Origin: DATAES01 sp963802415
GTDB taxonomy: Bacteria; Actinomycetota; Acidimicrobiia; Acidimicrobiales; JACDCH01
Direction of reading: 5' to 3'
Length of the DNA stretch: 64,000 bases
Assembly: GCA_963802415.1 (NCBI GenBank)
Contig: CAWDIH010000001.1
Coordinates: 1,178,001-1,242,000 of the forward strand
Below the pieces are notes generated by a model. That model searched no databases, was not told the origin of the DNA, and saw only the letters and a list, made by a program, of their open reading frames with translations. Positions 32,001-39,884 of the stretch are shown here, piece after piece. Each line of letters begins with the position of its first letter. The stretch's first letter is position 1. The position numbers and the translations under genes were made by a program.

Positions 32001-34628
32001 TCACAGCAGTCCCAGTGACTCCGCCATCTCGATCGCTTCCGAACGGTTGGCGACGCCGAGCTTCCGATAGATGTGCTTGAGGTGCGTCTTGAGGGTGTTC
32101 ACGGAGACGTAGAGGTTCCGCGCGATCTCTGGGTTCGACAGCCGGCTCGGCAGGTAACGCACGACCAGGATCTCGCGATCGCTGAGCTGCTCGACGATGC
32201 CCTCGACCGTTGCCTGCGGCGGTGGCGGCGCGACCGGCTGGTCGACGAGGTGGCGCAGGAAGGGAGAGGGCTCGACGTGATACAGGCTTCGAAGGAGTCG
32301 CCAGCCGTGTGTGCCCGCGTCGAGATACACACGAGCAAGTCCTTCGCGCTCCGCGTTCGTGACCGATTCTTGGATCAGTTCTCTCCCGAGACGGTGTTCT
32401 CCGTCGAGGTCTTCGACGATCGCTTTCCAGAGCAGATGTTCGACGAGCGAGCGCCTCGTCTCTGCCTCCGGGAACCGGGCCAGCACCTTCCGGGCCGACT
32501 CGAGGTCGCGGGCAGCGACCGCCGCCGCGGTCTCAGCCACGGCAATGTCCGCGACGCGAAGACCGTCGTACGCGTCGAGCACCTCCATCGCCCGCGGTGC
32601 GTCACCGGCAGCGACGAACAGTCGGGCCTCGACGGCCACGATGCGCGCCGACGTGTACGGCGAAGGTGGAGGCTGGCCTTCGAGGCGTCGTTGCGTCAGG
32701 AGTGCCAGACCGGCGTCAGGCTGCTCTTGCGCGAGTGCGAGCAGTGCCGCTTCGACGGTATGCAGCCACAGCAGGACGTGGCGTCCGTTGCGCCGGATCC
32801 GATGGTGGGCCTCGTCGAGGCTCATGGCGGCGCGATCGAGCTGGTTGCGTTCACGGCGGAATTGCGCGAACGCGATGTACGCATCCGCGGAGGCGACGCG
32901 ACTCTCGAGGCCCGACTGCCGGGCGATGTGCAGGGCCCGGACAGCGAGGTACTGCGCACGGTTGAGCTCGCCTCGCTGTGCCGCGAGCACGGCAAGCGAG
33001 CCCGTGGCCGCGACGTTCAGCGCGAGGAACGGCCCTTGGCCTTGCTCGACGACCTCTGACAGCGCGTCGTAGGCGGCAGCGATCTCGCCGAGGTCGTGCA
33101 GGGCCCGTCCGCGCGAGACCTTCAGGGCACCGCGGAAGTAGTCGGGGGACGACAACCCGAGGATCTCGACCGTCGGCGTGTCGGATGCGACTCCGTCGAG
33201 CCGACGCAACCCTCGGTCCGCCGCTTCCAACGCGCGGTCAGCGGGGAGATGGAACTGCACCATTCCGGCTCGCAGCGCGTCGCTGAACGCGCCCTCCAAC
33301 GGTGTGAGCTGACAGGTGCGGTCGACGCGAGCCAGGATTTCGTCGGCGGCAAGGGTCCGACCGGCGATGGTGTGTGTCGCGGCCAGGGTCAGTTGTACGT
33401 CGCTGCGCGATGCGATTTCGTCGGGCAGATACTCGAGCCAGCCGCTGACCGCGCCGATGGTCCCGCGCTCGACAAGGCTGCGACCGTGGGCCCTCAGGAA
33501 GCCGATGAGCTCGTCCCAGAGCTCGGAGGCGACGAGGTAATCGGCGGCGATCTCGAGGTCGTTCTGCTCGATGTGCCACGCCGCGGCCCGCTTCAGCCGC
33601 TCACGTTGACGAGCGCGATCAGAGGCGCGCAGCTCGAACCGGAGCAGATCTCGCAGGAGCGAGTGATATCGGAACCAGCGCCTCCGATCGTCGAGCCGAA
33701 CGACGAACAGACCAGATCGCTCCAAGTGCTCGAGGATCCGCTGGCTGTCGGTCCGCTCGGTGACCGCGTCGCACAGCGGACCGCTCATCCTTCGAAGCAC
33801 CGAAGTGTCGAGAAGGAACTCTCGGACCTCTGTTGGTTGACGGGCGAGTACCTCGTCCGCGAGGTAATCCGCGACATTGCGATCGTCGCCGGAGAACGTC
33901 TGCACGAATTCGTCGGCGTTCGTCCGGCCCCGCAGGGACAGAGCGGCCATCAGGATCCCGGCCGGCCACCCTTCCGTGCGTCGCACCAGCACGTTCACTT
34001 GGGCCGGACTCAGTCCGGTGCGCGCAACTCGCCTGATCACCTCCGCAGCGTCTGCCTCGGATATCTTCAACTGATCCTGGCGGAGCTCGGTCAGCTCGCC
34101 GCGGACGCGGAGGCGGTGCAGGGCCAGGGGAGGATCGGACCGGCTCGACAGCACGACGCGTATGCACGCAGGCGCTTGCTCGACGAGCACTGCGAGTTCG
34201 TCGAGCACGGCACCGTTGCGCACGGTCTCGACGTCGTCGAACACGATCACGGTGTCGGGCACGTGGGCGAGGTCGTCGAGCAGCGAGAACACGAACTCGT
34301 CGCCCATCGACGCGCCAGAGGTTCCGATCCGCTCCGCTGCCGCGAGACCGACGTCGGCGTGGACGGTTTGCAGACTCGTGATGAGCGAGCGGGCGAAGGT
34401 GACGGCATTCCCGTCGGCACTGTCGAGCGTCAGCCATGCGATGCGCCGGCGCGCGCTCGCGGCTGCCCACTGCGCCAGCAGCATCGACTTCCCGTAGCCG
34501 GGAGGTGCGACCAGCAGAGTCACCTTGCTGCGCACGGCCTCGTCCAAGCGCCGCACGAGGTCGGCGCGGAACACCGCGAAGGGTGACACCTGTGGGGCCA
34601 TCACCTTGGCCCGAGTTTCGATGGTCAT
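32001..34628 (-). CDS. Large ATP-binding LuxR-family (LAL/MalT-type) regulator
   Basis: An 875-residue STAND-type regulator. Walker A VAPPGYGKSMLLAQWA (about 40-55) and Walker B TVIVFDDVETV (about 130) form the NTPase; VRRTEGWPAGILMAALSLRG matches the MalT-type winged-helix block; residues about 380-800 are a TPR-like helical sensor; the last 65 residues are a LuxR HTH (YLPSRLSNPEIARNLYVSVNTLKTHLKHIYRKLGVANRSEA). ATG 34628. Such proteins are activators switched by an inducer and ATP. It is the only DNA-binding regulator in the 20-37 kb membrane-protein region, so it is a candidate to act at the palindromic sites, although no copy lies before its own gene. Confidence 0.9.
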   Translation of the reverse strand: MTIETRAKVMAPQVSPFAVFRADLVRRLDEAVRSKVTLLVAPPGYGKSMLLAQWAAASARRRIAWLTLDSADGNAVTFARSLITSLQTVHADVGLAAAERIGTSGASMGDEFVFSLLDDLAHVPDTVIVFDDVETVRNGAVLDELAVLVEQAPACIRVVLSSRSDPPLALHRLRVRGELTELRQDQLKISEADAAEVIRRVARTGLSPAQVNVLVRRTEGWPAGILMAALSLRGRTNADEFVQTFSGDDRNVADYLADEVLARQPTEVREFLLDTSVLRRMSGPLCDAVTERTDSQRILEHLERSGLFVVRLDDRRRWFRYHSLLRDLLRFELRASDRARQRERLKRAAAWHIEQNDLEIAADYLVASELWDELIGFLRAHGRSLVERGTIGAVSGWLEYLPDEIASRSDVQLTLAATHTIAGRTLAADEILARVDRTCQLTPLEGAFSDALRAGMVQFHLPADRALEAADRGLRRLDGVASDTPTVEILGLSSPDYFRGALKVSRGRALHDLGEIAAAYDALSEVVEQGQGPFLALNVAATGSLAVLAAQRGELNRAQYLAVRALHIARQSGLESRVASADAYIAFAQFRRERNQLDRAAMSLDEAHHRIRRNGRHVLLWLHTVEAALLALAQEQPDAGLALLTQRRLEGQPPPSPYTSARIVAVEARLFVAAGDAPRAMEVLDAYDGLRVADIAVAETAAAVAARDLESARKVLARFPEAETRRSLVEHLLWKAIVEDLDGEHRLGRELIQESVTNAEREGLARVYLDAGTHGWRLLRSLYHVEPSPFLRHLVDQPVAPPPPQATVEGIVEQLSDREILVVRYLPSRLSNPEIARNLYVSVNTLKTHLKHIYRKLGVANRSEAIEMAESLGLL

Positions 34629-34689
34629 AGGCCGCTGCCAACCCGGCGGTTTCCACAAGATTCGCCCGCATTCGGGAACCCCTGGTGGA

Positions 34690-34941
34690 TCACGCCACTC
34701 GGTGCACCTCCGTGAGTTCGAGGCCCAGATCCCGTATCCGTTCGATGACGCCGTGAAGCGCCGACTGATCGTGGATCCAACCTCGAAGACGCGTTTCGTC
34801 AGGACCGGAGGCGGTCACCTCGAGCCCTTCGAGCGCCCGCACCACACGAACGCCGAGGCGCCCGCGCACGACCAACTCGTATTCCGCCCGCTGCGGGGCC
34901 GTGGGCTCTCGCCCACCGACGGCAGGACCCTCCTGGGTCAC
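34690..34941 (-). CDS. Small conserved hypothetical protein
   Basis: An 83-residue protein starting at GTG 34941 with a beta-alpha-beta pattern (AEYELVVRGRLGVRVVRALEGLEVTASGPDETRLRGWIHDQSALHGVIERIRDLGLELTEVHRV). The ending 'D-Q-x-x-L-x-G-x-(I/L)-x-x-(I/L)-x-x-L-G-(L/I)-x-L' is common in small actinobacterial ACT-like proteins. It lies 61 bp upstream of the LAL regulator on the same strand. Function unknown. Confidence 0.55.
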   Translation of the reverse strand: MTQEGPAVGGREPTAPQRAEYELVVRGRLGVRVVRALEGLEVTASGPDETRLRGWIHDQSALHGVIERIRDLGLELTEVHRVA

Positions 34942-35071
34942 ACTCGTGATGTCTCGACGGTAGCCGGAACGAGGACGGCGGTGGCTGAACCTACGCAGCG
35001 TGGTCCCGAAACCATGGTGGAAGCCTCCTGGTCGGTCGTCGTCATGGTGCGCTCACAGGGTCGGCGGAGCA

Positions 35072-35088
35072 TCACCCGGATGGGGTGA
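35072..35088. promoter_or_regulatory. Palindromic operator-like site, TCACCC-N5-GGGTGA
   Basis: A perfect 6-bp inverted repeat, 57 nt upstream of the second DUF6325 gene, a slightly longer distance than at the other genes. Confidence 0.6.
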
Positions 35089-35145
35089 AGCGGTTGTGGC
35101 ACGCCCATGACATCGTGAGCATCTGCCTCACGGGAGGAGACCGCC

Positions 35146-35559
35146 ATGGCGCTGGGTCCGGTCGAGTATCTGATCTGCACCTTTCCCGGCAACAAGTTCA
35201 ACGGCGAGCTCGCACCCGCTGTCGCGCAACTGATCGATGACAAGGTCGTGCGGATACTCGACTTGCTGTTCGTGTCGAAGGACGAGGACGGCAGCGTCCA
35301 CACGTTCGAGATCGACCAACTCGAAGAGCTCGCCCCGTTCATGGAGCTCGACGGCGAGGCAGGTGGCCTGTTGATCGATGAGGACGTGGAGCACGCCGGC
35401 GAGGCGCTCGATCCGAACTCGTCCGCCGTCCTGCTCATCTGGGAGGACTTGTGGGCGGCGCCCTTCGCCGACGCGCTGTACCACAGCGGCGGCGTAATGG
35501 TCGAGGGTGGGCGGATTCGCCGCGACGTCATCGAAGCCGCGGCGGCAGCGACAGGCTGA
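35146..35559 (+). CDS. DUF6325 family protein, second copy
   Basis: A 137-residue paralogue of the 23796 protein: GPVEYLICTFPGNKFNGELAPAVAQLIDDKVVRILDLLFVSKDEDGSV and SSAVLLIWEDLWAAPFADALYHSGGVMVEGGRI. GGGAGGAGA upstream of the ATG. It is followed after 20 bp by a SHOCT protein, the same order as in the first module. Acidic and soluble, no membrane segment. Function unknown; co-duplication suggests it works together with the SHOCT protein. Confidence 0.75.
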   Translation: MALGPVEYLICTFPGNKFNGELAPAVAQLIDDKVVRILDLLFVSKDEDGSVHTFEIDQLEELAPFMELDGEAGGLLIDEDVEHAGEALDPNSSAVLLIWEDLWAAPFADALYHSGGVMVEGGRIRRDVIEAAAAATG

Positions 35560-35579
35560 GACAGAACAGGAGGCAGTCG

Positions 35580-35879
35580 ATGTTGTTACGTCGTCGACCG
35601 GTTGCCAGGGTCGCCCGCATTGCCGTCGTCGCGGGCACCGCAACCGCCGTGTCGAATCGAGTGTCGCGCCGGCAGGCGAACCGCTCGGAGGGACAGCAGC
35701 AAGAGATGCAGGTACAGGCCGCCGCGCCAGAAGCTGCGCAGCAGGACCCGCCGCCATCAGCCGGACCCGAAGCGCCGTCGGACATCGAACAGCTACAGCA
35801 GCTCGCGAAGCTCCACGAACAGGGGATCCTGACCGACGAGGAGTTCGCGGCGAAGAAGAAGCAGATTCTCGGCATCTGA
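35580..35879 (+). CDS. SHOCT-domain protein, second copy
   Basis: A 99-residue paralogue of the 24264 protein. The same N-terminal segment (VARIAVVAGTATAVSNRVSRRQANR), a Gln/Ala/Pro-rich linker and a C-terminal SHOCT (IEQLQQLAKLHEQGILTDEEFAAKKKQILGI). AGGAGG lies 8 bases before the ATG. The linker differs from the first copy while both ends are conserved. Confidence 0.75.
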   Translation: MLLRRRPVARVARIAVVAGTATAVSNRVSRRQANRSEGQQQEMQVQAAAPEAAQQDPPPSAGPEAPSDIEQLQQLAKLHEQGILTDEEFAAKKKQILGI

Positions 35880-35895
35880 GCCCCCGGCGCGCGTC

Positions 35896-36105
35896 ATGCC
35901 CGGACCGGTCCTCACGCACGAGGTTCAACGGTTCCGGCGCAATCCCGTTTCCGTCCGGAACGCGATGGCGCTCATCTCGAGCTTCGCGATGGTCCCGATT
36001 CGCGGAGTCACCGGGACCGATAATGCATCCGTGAGCGAAGCGCTCGTCGCGCCGGTCAAGGTGCGCGGACCCGGAAGGCTCGCAGAAAGGAAGCCCCCGA
36101 CATGA
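35896..36105 (+). pseudogene. Possible remnant of an ion-channel-like gene
   Basis: A 69-codon frame with HEVQRFRRNPVSVRNAMALISSFAMV, which resembles the cytosolic start and first helix of actinobacterial Ion_trans_2 channels. It then degenerates and overlaps the aquaporin start by 4 bp. No pore motif follows. It may be a truncated gene or a short chance frame. Confidence 0.3.
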
Positions 36106-36828
36106 ACCGTCCGTTACCGCCCGCACAGCCAGACCTTCGTCTCGCCGGCGCAGAGTTCATCGGCACCACGGTGTTGATGATCATCGGCCCCGGGAGCGCG
36201 ATCATTGCGCTCGGCACGATCGGCAACTATGGCGTGGCCTTCGCGTTCGGGCTCGCGCTGCTCGCGATGGCGTACACGATCGGCCATGTGTCCGGCTGCC
36301 ACATCAATCCCGCCGTGACGCTCGGCTTCCTTGCCACACGGAAGCTGGCGCTCAGTGACGCGATCATGTACTGGATCGCGGAACTGGCCGGCGGCCTTTT
36401 CGGCGGATTCATCATATGGATCATCGTCGAACGAGGGGATCTCGACCAGACCGGCGTGTTCGCCGCCAACGGTTGGGGAGCCGACATCGGGAGCGCGTTC
36501 GGTCTCGGCTCCACCGTCCTCGTCGAGATCGTGTTCACAGCGCTGTTCGTCTTCGTCGTGCTCGCGACGACGACCGTCGGCTACCCGACCGGTTTCGGCG
36601 GACTCGCCGCGGGCCTCGCGCTCGGCGATGATCCACCTCGCGACCATTCCCGTCGACAACACGTCGGTGAACCCTGCTCGCAGTCTCGGTACCGCTGTGT
36701 TCTCCGGGACTGACGCGATGACGCAGCTCTGGGCCTTCTTCGTCTTCCCGCTGGCGGGAGCGATCCTGGGCGTGGTCGTGTGGACGTTCGTGCACGCGGC
36801 GGGCTCCGAGCCCGCGCCCGTGCCCTGA
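36102..36828 (+). CDS. Aquaporin / MIP-family channel, one frameshift
   Basis: Six-helix major intrinsic protein. Both NPA boxes are present: GCHINPAVTLGF (first) and, after the frame break near 36620, NTSVNPARSLGTAVF (second). The opening AEFIGTTVLMIIGPGSAI and the GVAFAFGLALLAMAYTIGHVSG block are typical. One extra G in CTCGGCG near 36630 breaks the frame; repaired length about 241 residues, normal for the family. AGAAAGGAAG lies upstream of ATG 36102. It moves water (AqpZ-like) or small solutes across the inner membrane; the selectivity residues were not determined. It fits an osmotic-stress theme. Confidence 0.85.
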
Positions 36829-36837
36829 CCTGCGGGG

Positions 36838-36889
36838 CGAATGTTGGTGCGCCGTGGCCGCTCGAGCGGCCACGGCGACCCGGAGTTCG
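36838..36889. repeat. Family A interspersed hairpin, copy A3
   Basis: CGAATGTTGGTGCG, a perfect 24-nt palindrome with arms CCGTGGCCGCTC / GAGCGGCCACGG, then CGACCCGGAGTTCG. It lies between the convergent aquaporin and PLDc_N genes. Confidence 0.9.
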
Positions 36890-36904
36890 GCCGGGGAGGA
36901 GCCT

Positions 36905-37195
36905 CTACCGGCCGCGGTTGATGTAGCTCATGTACGCGGCGTCCTGTCGACTGATGGTCGCGTCGGCGTGCTCGCTCACCTTGTGACCGCGCGCGATCAG
37001 GTAGATGAGCACACCGATGATCGGCACGATGATGATCAGGAGAACCCATCCCGCCTTGGCCCATCCCGAGAGGTCATCGCTCCGGAAGACGTCTGCGAGC
37101 ATGCCGAGCACGACCATGACCCACGCGATGAAGATGAACACCCCCAGCATCGACCAGAACACGTTCAGGAGTGGATAGTCGTAGGCGACGGCCAT
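36905..37195 (-). CDS. PLDc_N-type membrane protein without SHOCT
   Basis: A 96-residue third member of the PLDc_N set: NVFWSMLGVFIFIAWVMVVLGMLADVFRSDDLSGWAKAGWVLLIIIVPIIGVLIYLIARGHKV, two helices with the conserved FRSDD-x-x-GWAK loop. It stops after ISRQDAAYMSYINRGR, where the other two continue into a SHOCT helix pair. The stop is natural (no frame-repairable SHOCT follows). ATG 37195. A TCACCC-N5-GGATGA site lies 36 nt upstream. Confidence 0.75.
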   Translation of the reverse strand: MAVAYDYPLLNVFWSMLGVFIFIAWVMVVLGMLADVFRSDDLSGWAKAGWVLLIIIVPIIGVLIYLIARGHKVSEHADATISRQDAAYMSYINRGR

Positions 37196-37231
37196 GGTGA
37201 GGAGTGTTGGTCTTCGGGCCAGCCCTCGTCA

Positions 37232-37248
37232 TCACCCGCGTGGGATGA
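37232..37248. promoter_or_regulatory. Palindromic operator-like site, TCACCC-N5-GGATGA
   Basis: 36 nt upstream of the SHOCT-less PLDc_N gene; the rightmost copy seen. Confidence 0.65.
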
Positions 37249-37251
37249 CGC

Positions 37252-37458
37252 TCATAGGGGCGGGCGCGCCTTGTTCGGAGCTTTCTTCCGAACGCCGACT
37301 CCGGGTTCGTCGCGGAGATCGATCGCTCCCGGCTTCCCACTGTCGGGCTCGAACCCGACTTCGGCGCGATCGCACATCGGGCAGAACTGGCTCGGGCCGC
37401 GGCCATGGCGGCACTCGTCCAGTGCGCCGTCATGAGCGTTACGACTTGCGTTCGCCAT
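37252..37458 (-). CDS. Possible small zinc-ribbon-like protein
   Basis: A 68-codon frame from ATG 37458 containing DECRHGRGPSQFCPMCDRAEVGFEPDSG: a Cys-His pair and a C-P-M-C knuckle that could bind zinc. Basic C-terminus (RKKAPNKARPP). It ends 3 bp before the palindromic site. Coding is plausible, not proven. Confidence 0.35.
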   Translation of the reverse strand: MANASRNAHDGALDECRHGRGPSQFCPMCDRAEVGFEPDSGKPGAIDLRDEPGVGVRKKAPNKARPPL

Positions 37459-37785
37459 GGATTGCAGAAGGCTACCGATTCGCTGACTTGCATGGGTTCA
37501 ATACCACGATTTCGCGTGCATCTGCGTCAGCAAACGCTTCGAAGACTGGACGAAATGCCCATCGCGACGCTCGGCGATCGCGAGACTCGATTGCCCGATC
37601 TTCACCCCTCCAGGTGTGGAATCTCCGCTCCGGGGACATTCTCAGTCGGTAACGGTTCGTTACGTTTCGCGCTCAATCGATCCCGGAGCGTCAATGCAGG
37701 TGCGCTACCAGCGTCGTGTGGCAGGGCTCTGTAGTCCGGCGCCCGGTCATCGAACGCTACGGCGACGGCAGCGGGGTGAAGAGCG
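37459..37785. other. Gene-free stretch before the GGDEF gene
   Basis: About 330 bp with somewhat lower GC than its surroundings. Open frames here lack protein-like sequence. No hairpin, repeat-family copy or operator-like site was seen; it probably contains the promoter of the GGDEF gene. Confidence 0.4.
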
Positions 37786-38913
37786 ATGATGGCGTTGCCG
37801 GCGGATCCACGGTTCTTGCTCGACGCCGACGCGCTCCCCTTCGGCGTCATCACCTTCGATGCGGGCGGCAGCGCGCGACGGAGCAACTCGGCATGGACCC
37901 GGATGACCGGCCAAACGCAAGCCACAGCGCTCGGGGACGGCTGGTTGCGTGTCATCGTCGCGAGCGACCGGCACAACGCAGAAGTGCAGGTGAGAGCGTC
38001 GCTGGCAGGAAGCATCACACGGGTCACCGACTGGCGGCTGCAGCCGTCGCGCAAACGCCCGCAACGGTGGATTCGCGCGCTCGTCGAGCGTGCAGTGGAC
38101 GACTCTGGCTCGACCATCGGTGCGTATGTCTTCGTCGAGGACAGCGACGAGGAGCACAACCGCGGACAGCGCCTCGAATACGAAGCAACACACGACGGGC
38201 TGACGGGCGTGCTCAACCGGACGCAGTTCGTGGAGCAGACGCGCCATGCGCTCTCGCGGCTGATCCGGCATCCCGGCACACTCGGCCTCATCTTCATCGA
38301 CCTCGACGAGTTCAAGGAAGTCAACGACCTCCACGGGCATGTGTTCGGTGACCGCGTCCTCGCGGCGCAGGCACAACGCTTTCCCCGCGCCGTGCGTCCG
38401 AACGACATCGTCGCCCGCTACGGAGGCGACGAGTTCGTCGTGCTCTGCGAAGACCTCGGCTCACCCGATGAGGCGCGTGCGGTTGCGGAGCGCATCGCTC
38501 TCGATCTTTCACGCCCACACCACATCGACGGTCTCAGGATCGAGTTGCATGCCAGCATCGGTGTGATCACGACGAACGACCCATACGCCGATCTCACCAC
38601 GTTGCTCGAGCATGCCGACCTCGCGATGTACCGAGCCAAGCAACGTGGTCGTGACTGTGTCGAACTGGAGACGCTGGACCGTGATCCCGACGCGCACGAG
38701 AGGATCATCGACCTCGAGCTCGAGCGTCAGCGCGACTGGCAGACCGTCCTGGTGCGGATCCATCACCAGTTGCGCGACGCCGAGGCCGCGCTCGGCCGGC
38801 TCTGGGCCGACGAGGTCCCGCGCCAACACGACGAGACGGTGTACCGCCTTGCCGACGCGGCTCGTCATGTGAGCCGCGCTGTGCGAGCCCTCTCCGACGA
38901 TGTCATCGCGTAG
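37786..38913 (+). CDS. PAS-like/GGDEF diguanylate cyclase
   Basis: A 375-residue cytosolic protein. A PAS-like sensor fold spans about 12-120 (PFGVITFDAGGSARRSNSAWTRMTG); a short helix leads to the GGDEF domain with THDGLTGVLNR (about 135-144), IFIDLDEFKEVND (metal-binding Asp) and the active-site RYGGDEF (GGDEF at 213-217). An inhibitory I-site RPND sits five residues before it (204-207), so c-di-GMP feedback is likely. An extra helical C-terminal part of about 90 residues (ERIIDLELERQRDWQTVLVRIHHQLRDAEAALGRLW) is unusual. ATG 37786 or 37789. Confidence 0.9.
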   Translation: MMALPADPRFLLDADALPFGVITFDAGGSARRSNSAWTRMTGQTQATALGDGWLRVIVASDRHNAEVQVRASLAGSITRVTDWRLQPSRKRPQRWIRALVERAVDDSGSTIGAYVFVEDSDEEHNRGQRLEYEATHDGLTGVLNRTQFVEQTRHALSRLIRHPGTLGLIFIDLDEFKEVNDLHGHVFGDRVLAAQAQRFPRAVRPNDIVARYGGDEFVVLCEDLGSPDEARAVAERIALDLSRPHHIDGLRIELHASIGVITTNDPYADLTTLLEHADLAMYRAKQRGRDCVELETLDRDPDAHERIIDLELERQRDWQTVLVRIHHQLRDAEAALGRLWADEVPRQHDETVYRLADAARHVSRAVRALSDDVIA

Positions 38914-38922
38914 GGGCGTGTC

Positions 38923-38935
38923 GTTGACGCCAGAA
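38923..38935. repeat. Half copy of Family C arm
   Basis: GTTGACGCCAGAA matches 13 nt of the right arm of the inverted repeat at 7589-7634. It lies just after the GGDEF gene. It may be a remnant or chance. Confidence 0.4.
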
Positions 38936-38957
38936 CGAAAGGGGTAACGTCGGCGCG

Positions 38958-39884
38958 ATGACGGTTGTCGACGTCGTCGAGTTCACCGATCCGTGGTGCT
39001 CGTGGGCGTGGGGGACCGAACCCAAGCTGCGGCGGTTGCGTTGGCGATGGGGTGATCGGTGCGAGTGGCGGATCGTCATGGGCGATCTCGTCGCCGACCG
39101 TCGAACGCCTGACGGCGGCTTCGACCCGGTCCGAGCCGCCCCGAAGACCGCCGAGCACTGGCAGCACGTTCACGAGCACACGGGGATGCCCTGGCCGGTG
39201 CACTTGCGGTGGACACCGAGTCTCAGTGCCGATGCAGCGCACGCGGTGAAGGCCGCGCAACTGCAAAGCGACGCGGCGGGGCGAGCGCTCTTGCGCGCAG
39301 TACGGGAGTCGTGCTTCGTGTACGCCGCTCCGGCGGACACGCTCGAGCGGATTCTCGCGCTCGCCTCGGCCGTCGAGGGTGTCGACACCGCGCGCTTGGC
39401 TGATGAGGTGTCGAGCAGCGTGGTCGACGACGCCTTTCGGGCCGATCGAGCGGAGACCCGGCGGCCGAACGACTACGTCCGCAACCTGCAGGAGGCGCAC
39501 GAGGGCAAGGGCAACGCCAAACCCGACGGCGACGGTTGGCGCTACGTCTTCCCGACCCTGTTGTTCCGAGGGCCGGACGGCGAGGCCACGGTGCCGGGAT
39601 GGCAGCCGTGGGAGCGGTACGTCGACGCCATGGAGGCGGCGCTGCACGGGAGCACGCGCGACGCGCGGCCGGATCCCACGCCGGACGAGGCGTTGGGGGA
39701 ATGGCCGCTGCTCGCCGAGCGCGAGCTGTCCTTCATCTGCGGCTCTCGAGCGGTCGCGCCTTCGATGGCGAAGACCATCGACTGGGGCGCGGGCCTCGCG
39801 TACTGCGCGGCCGACCGCACCCGCGCCGTCACTCTCCGGTCGGTCCGTCGAAGTGGGGTGAGCGCTTCTCCGTGTGACTCGTGA
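38958..39884 (+). CDS. DsbA/SpxH-like thioredoxin-fold protein
   Basis: A 308-residue protein starting VVDVVEFTDPWCSWAWGTEPKLRRLRWRWG. The 'TDPWC-x-W-x-W' opening and the following R-x-V-M-G-D-L match actinobacterial DsbA-family (Thioredoxin_5/SpxH-like) proteins. The active site has a single Cys (C-S-W-A), so classical disulfide exchange is unlikely; the fold may serve isomerase, glutathione-transferase-like or adaptor roles. No signal peptide: cytosolic. The last 19 codons overlap the crotonase gene on the other strand. Confidence 0.75.
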   Translation: MTVVDVVEFTDPWCSWAWGTEPKLRRLRWRWGDRCEWRIVMGDLVADRRTPDGGFDPVRAAPKTAEHWQHVHEHTGMPWPVHLRWTPSLSADAAHAVKAAQLQSDAAGRALLRAVRESCFVYAAPADTLERILALASAVEGVDTARLADEVSSSVVDDAFRADRAETRRPNDYVRNLQEAHEGKGNAKPDGDGWRYVFPTLLFRGPDGEATVPGWQPWERYVDAMEAALHGSTRDARPDPTPDEALGEWPLLAERELSFICGSRAVAPSMAKTIDWGAGLAYCAADRTRAVTLRSVRRSGVSASPCDS

